DNA of 64,000 bases from Segatella oris (lineage in GTDB: Bacteria; Bacteroidota; Bacteroidia; Bacteroidales; Bacteroidaceae): the NCBI RefSeq assembly GCF_900637655.1, contig NZ_LR134384.1:2108001-2172000 (forward strand), written 5' to 3'. Under the pieces are notes generated by a model. The model searched no databases. It was given only the letters and a program-made list of their open reading frames with translations, and was not told where the DNA came from. Positions 61,794 through 64,000 of this stretch are shown here, one piece after another (positions within the stretch are counted from its first letter, which is position 1; each line of letters begins with the position of its first letter). Made by a program: the position numbers and the translations under genes.

Positions 61794-63125
61794 ATGAAAG
61801 CAACAGAAGTTGTAGAAAAACTGAAGGTCAGATTTCCTAACGAACCTGAATATATTCAGGCTGTCAGTCAGGTACTTGGCACGATTGAAGGAGAGTACAA
61901 CAAGCATCCCGAATTTGAAAAAGCGAACCTTATCGAGCGAATTTGCATTCCCGACCGCCTCATTGAGTTCCGCGTTACATGGGTAGACGACAAAGGAAAT
62001 GTGCAGACCAACATGGGATATCGCATCCAACACAACAACGCTATCGGCCCATACAAAGGCGGATTGCGCTTTCATCGCTCTGTAAACCTCTCTATTTTGA
62101 AGTTCCTTGCCTTTGAACAAACGTTCAAAAATTCATTGACAACCCTGCCGATGGGCGGTGCAAAAGGTGGTTCCGACTTCTCTCCTCGTGGCAAAAGTAA
62201 TGCTGAAGTCATGCGCTTCTGCCAAGCTTTCATGAACGAACTCTATCGCCATATCGGGCCGAACGAGGATGTTCCGGCCGGTGATATCGGTGTAGGTGGC
62301 CGCGAGGTAGGCTATCTCTTTGGCCAATATAAAAAGCTAACCCACCAATTCTCAGGCATTCTTACCGGCAAAGGACAGGAGTTTGGCGGTTCGTTGATAC
62401 GTCCTGAAGCAACAGGATATGGCAACGTTTATTTCTTGGAGAATATGCTCAAGACCCGCAATATCGACCTGAAAGGCAAGACAGTCCTCGTGTCGGGAGC
62501 CGGCAATGTAGCACAATATACCATTGAAAAGCTGCTGCAATTGGGTGCAAAACCCGTCACCTGCTCCGATTCCGACGGCTATATCTATGATCCGGATGGC
62601 ATTGATGAGGAGAAACTTGCCTATATCATGGAACTTAAAAATGTTGAAAGAGGACGTATCAGGGAATATGCCGAGAAATACGGAGTCAAATATTCTGAGG
62701 GGAAACCTTGGTTCGAAAAGGCCGACATTGCAACGCCATGTGCCACACAGAACGAAATCAACGAGGAGGCTGCCAAGGCGCTTGTTGCCAATGGAGTGAT
62801 AGCCATCAGCGAAGGTGCAAACATGCCAACCACCCCCGAAGCTACCAAAGTGTTCCAAGACGCGAAGATACTTTATTGTCCGGGAAAGGCTTCCAACGCA
62901 GGCGGTGTAGCTGTTTCAGGCCTTGAGATGAGCCAGAATTCAGAACGGTTGAAGTGGTCACGTGAGGAAGTTGATGCCAAGCTCCACGCCATTATGGACG
63001 ATATTCACGCCAATTGTGTGAAATATGGCACCGAAGCTGACGGCTATATCAACTACGTCAAAGGTGCAAACATCGCCGGTTTCCTAAAGGTTGCCAAGGC
63101 AATGATGGCGCAAGGAATCGTCTGA
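61794..63125 (+). CDS. gdhA: glutamate dehydrogenase (hexameric type)
   Basis: A 443-residue enzyme interconverting 2-oxoglutarate plus ammonia and glutamate. Substrate-binding motifs include GPYKGGLRFHRSVNLSILKFL, LPMGGAKGGSDFSPRGKS with the catalytic Lys, and DVPAGDIGVGGREVGYLFGQY; the nucleotide fold begins KTVLVSGAGNVAQYTIEKL. The length and the sequence of this motif block fit the hexameric NADP-type enzymes. It would assimilate the ammonia produced by NrfA, among other sources. Monocistronic, with its own promoter and a shared terminator. Confidence 0.96.
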   Translation: MKATEVVEKLKVRFPNEPEYIQAVSQVLGTIEGEYNKHPEFEKANLIERICIPDRLIEFRVTWVDDKGNVQTNMGYRIQHNNAIGPYKGGLRFHRSVNLSILKFLAFEQTFKNSLTTLPMGGAKGGSDFSPRGKSNAEVMRFCQAFMNELYRHIGPNEDVPAGDIGVGGREVGYLFGQYKKLTHQFSGILTGKGQEFGGSLIRPEATGYGNVYFLENMLKTRNIDLKGKTVLVSGAGNVAQYTIEKLLQLGAKPVTCSDSDGYIYDPDGIDEEKLAYIMELKNVERGRIREYAEKYGVKYSEGKPWFEKADIATPCATQNEINEEAAKALVANGVIAISEGANMPTTPEATKVFQDAKILYCPGKASNAGGVAVSGLEMSQNSERLKWSREEVDAKLHAIMDDIHANCVKYGTEADGYINYVKGANIAGFLKVAKAMMAQGIV

Positions 63126-63154
63126 ACGCAACATCTTGCTGCAAAACAAAATAA

Positions 63155-63190
63155 AAAAGGGGAAGAAACCATCACGGCTTCTCCCCTTTT
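63155..63190. terminator. bidirectional terminator between gdhA and the peroxidase gene
   Basis: AAAAGGGG (63155-63162) pairs with CCCCTTTT (63183-63190) with an extended GAAG/CTTC stem and a bulge; T-runs on both strands. Confidence 0.85.
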
Positions 63191-63236
63191 CTGTTTGTCT
63201 ATTATACAGAAAGAAAGCACTAAGGCCTTCCGTTTT

Positions 63237-63842
63237 TCAGTCTTTTAATGATTTCGCAACAGCCTCTTCAACCTCCTTCATATCAGCAGTAGGCTCAAAA
63301 CGTGCTATCACTTTACCTTTTCTATTGATAAGGAATTTCGTGAAATTCCACTTGATATCCGGCTTCGAAGCATACATAGGATCGCTCTTCTTGAGCATTT
63401 TATCCATGAATTCTGCTTTCTTTCCAAAGCCGAAACCCACGAAACCCGCCTCTCGCTTCAAATAAGAATAGAGCGGACTTTCATGGGGACCATTCACCTC
63501 AATCTTGGCAAACTGAGGAAAATGAACATCAAAATTCGCCGTACAGAACTGATGTATCTCTGCCGCACTGCCAGGTGCCTGCTGTCCAAATTGATTGCAA
63601 GGGAAATCCAAAATGCAGAAACCCTCTGCCTCATATTTCTGATACAGAGCCTCAAGTTCCTTATACTGGGGCGTGAAACCGCATTTCGTTGCCGTGTTGA
63701 CAATCAACAATACCTTACCTTTCCACTGCTCCAAAGCCATCTCTTTACCATTTTCATCGGCCACCTTAAAGCCGTAAACATCGCTCTGTGCTGATGCTGT
63801 CAAGGCAACAAAAGCCAAGAATACTACGAGAAATCTTTTCAT
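63237..63842 (-). CDS. exported glutathione peroxidase-family protein
   Basis: A 201-residue thiol peroxidase with a signal peptide (KRFLVVFLAFVALTASAQ), so it acts in the periplasm. The active-site tetrad is visible: Cys in NTATKCGFTPQYKEL (about residue 54), Gln in DFPCNQFGQQ, Trp and Asn in IKWNFTKFL. The resolving Cys position (NQFGQQ ... HQFCTAN) suggests a thioredoxin-type rather than glutathione reductant, as in most bacterial homologues. It follows the partial upstream gene at 8 bp and ends at the bidirectional terminator. Confidence 0.93.
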   Translation of the reverse strand: MKRFLVVFLAFVALTASAQSDVYGFKVADENGKEMALEQWKGKVLLIVNTATKCGFTPQYKELEALYQKYEAEGFCILDFPCNQFGQQAPGSAAEIHQFCTANFDVHFPQFAKIEVNGPHESPLYSYLKREAGFVGFGFGKKAEFMDKMLKKSDPMYASKPDIKWNFTKFLINRKGKVIARFEPTADMKEVEEAVAKSLKD

Positions 63843-63850
63843 CTTTTTAC

Positions 63851-64000
63851 CTATTTTTTAGTTTTAGAAGTTGTAAAATCATCTTTTGTATGGTCTTTCA
63901 ACCTGTTGATTACCTCATCAAGAAGTGGCACCAATCGGAACACTTCTTCTTTCTTCAGTCCGCAATCAGCGAAATGTTCAAGCATACAGGCAGGCACTTT
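63851..64000 (-). CDS. C-terminal part of an unidentified protein (5' end outside window)
   Basis: The last 49 codons of a minus-strand frame end at TAG (63851-63853). The residues PACMLEHFADCGLKKEEVFRLV and LLDEVINRLKDHT look helical, with a Lys/Thr-rich tail. I cannot assign a family. The spacing of 8 bp to the peroxidase start suggests one operon. Confidence 0.7.
   Translation of the reverse strand, partial: KVPACMLEHFADCGLKKEEVFRLVPLLDEVINRLKDHTKDDFTTSKTKK

Overview
The window is a contiguous, gene-dense chromosomal segment of a Bacteroidota species, most likely an anaerobic or microaerotolerant member of the Prevotellaceae; the genus is inference. Supporting signs are promoters of the Bacteroidota type (TTTG, 19-20 bp, TAnnTTTG) in front of many genes, a complex I operon with a fused nuoCD and no nuoEFG, a serine palmitoyltransferase, a DUF4296 lipoprotein, an Oar-like TonB receptor, and a long type-II-like IleS.

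Layout. 1-7465 (minus): a truncated C69 dipeptidase, then ileS, a cysteine-less DksA/TraR protein, lspA, a DUF4296 lipoprotein and a small conserved protein. 7657-9351 (plus): an AspT/YidE-type transporter, convergent with a GH29 fucosidase (minus). 11272-13614 (minus): a methyltransferase, then rubredoxin and a flavodiiron protein (an O2/NO reductase pair). 13840-24023 (minus): nuoA-B-CD-H-I-J-K-L-M-N. 24485-26323: a rubrerythrin with two rubredoxin-like domains, divergent from oxyR. 26480-30843 (plus): nrfH-nrfA-ccsB-ccsA, ammonia-forming nitrite respiration plus cytochrome c maturation. 31282-35699 (plus): an accessory-looking block with a Lin1244/DUF4373-like protein, two duplicated lipoproteins of unknown function and a secreted ankyrin protein. 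35922-44607 (plus): an orphan Oar-like receptor, a cupin, type II pantothenate kinase, a GHL10-type hydrolase, ribE behind a structured leader, and a TolC-family protein. 44640-50735: gph (minus), then mltG, glnS, a TPR protein and a DedA protein (plus). 50867-51040: two identical tRNA-Pro genes (minus). 51190-53664: serine palmitoyltransferase (minus) divergent from a lipid/sphingoid-base kinase (plus). 54202-64000: trmN6 (minus), lon-tgt-lptG-like-DEAD helicase (plus), gdhA (plus), and a secreted glutathione peroxidase (minus) with a partial gene upstream.

The theme is anaerobic energy metabolism (Nuo, Nrf) with oxidative and nitrosative defence (OxyR, rubrerythrin, flavodiiron protein, rubredoxin, peroxidase) and envelope biogenesis (LspA, LptG-like, MltG, SPT, TolC).

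The most unusual signal is not a gene. Five intergenic regions (about 11.0, 24.3, 31.1, 43.0 and 54.0 kb) each carry a short array of degenerate units with an exact 22-bp period. Each unit is a 7-mer, TGACGCA or its reverse complement, followed by a nearly palindromic 15-mer close to GATTACACTGTAATC. Other candidates are a minus-strand small RNA near 46.65 kb, a structured RNA in front of ribE, a leader motif repeated behind the -7 boxes of two operons, and loss of zinc-ligand cysteines in both the DksA-like protein and Tgt.
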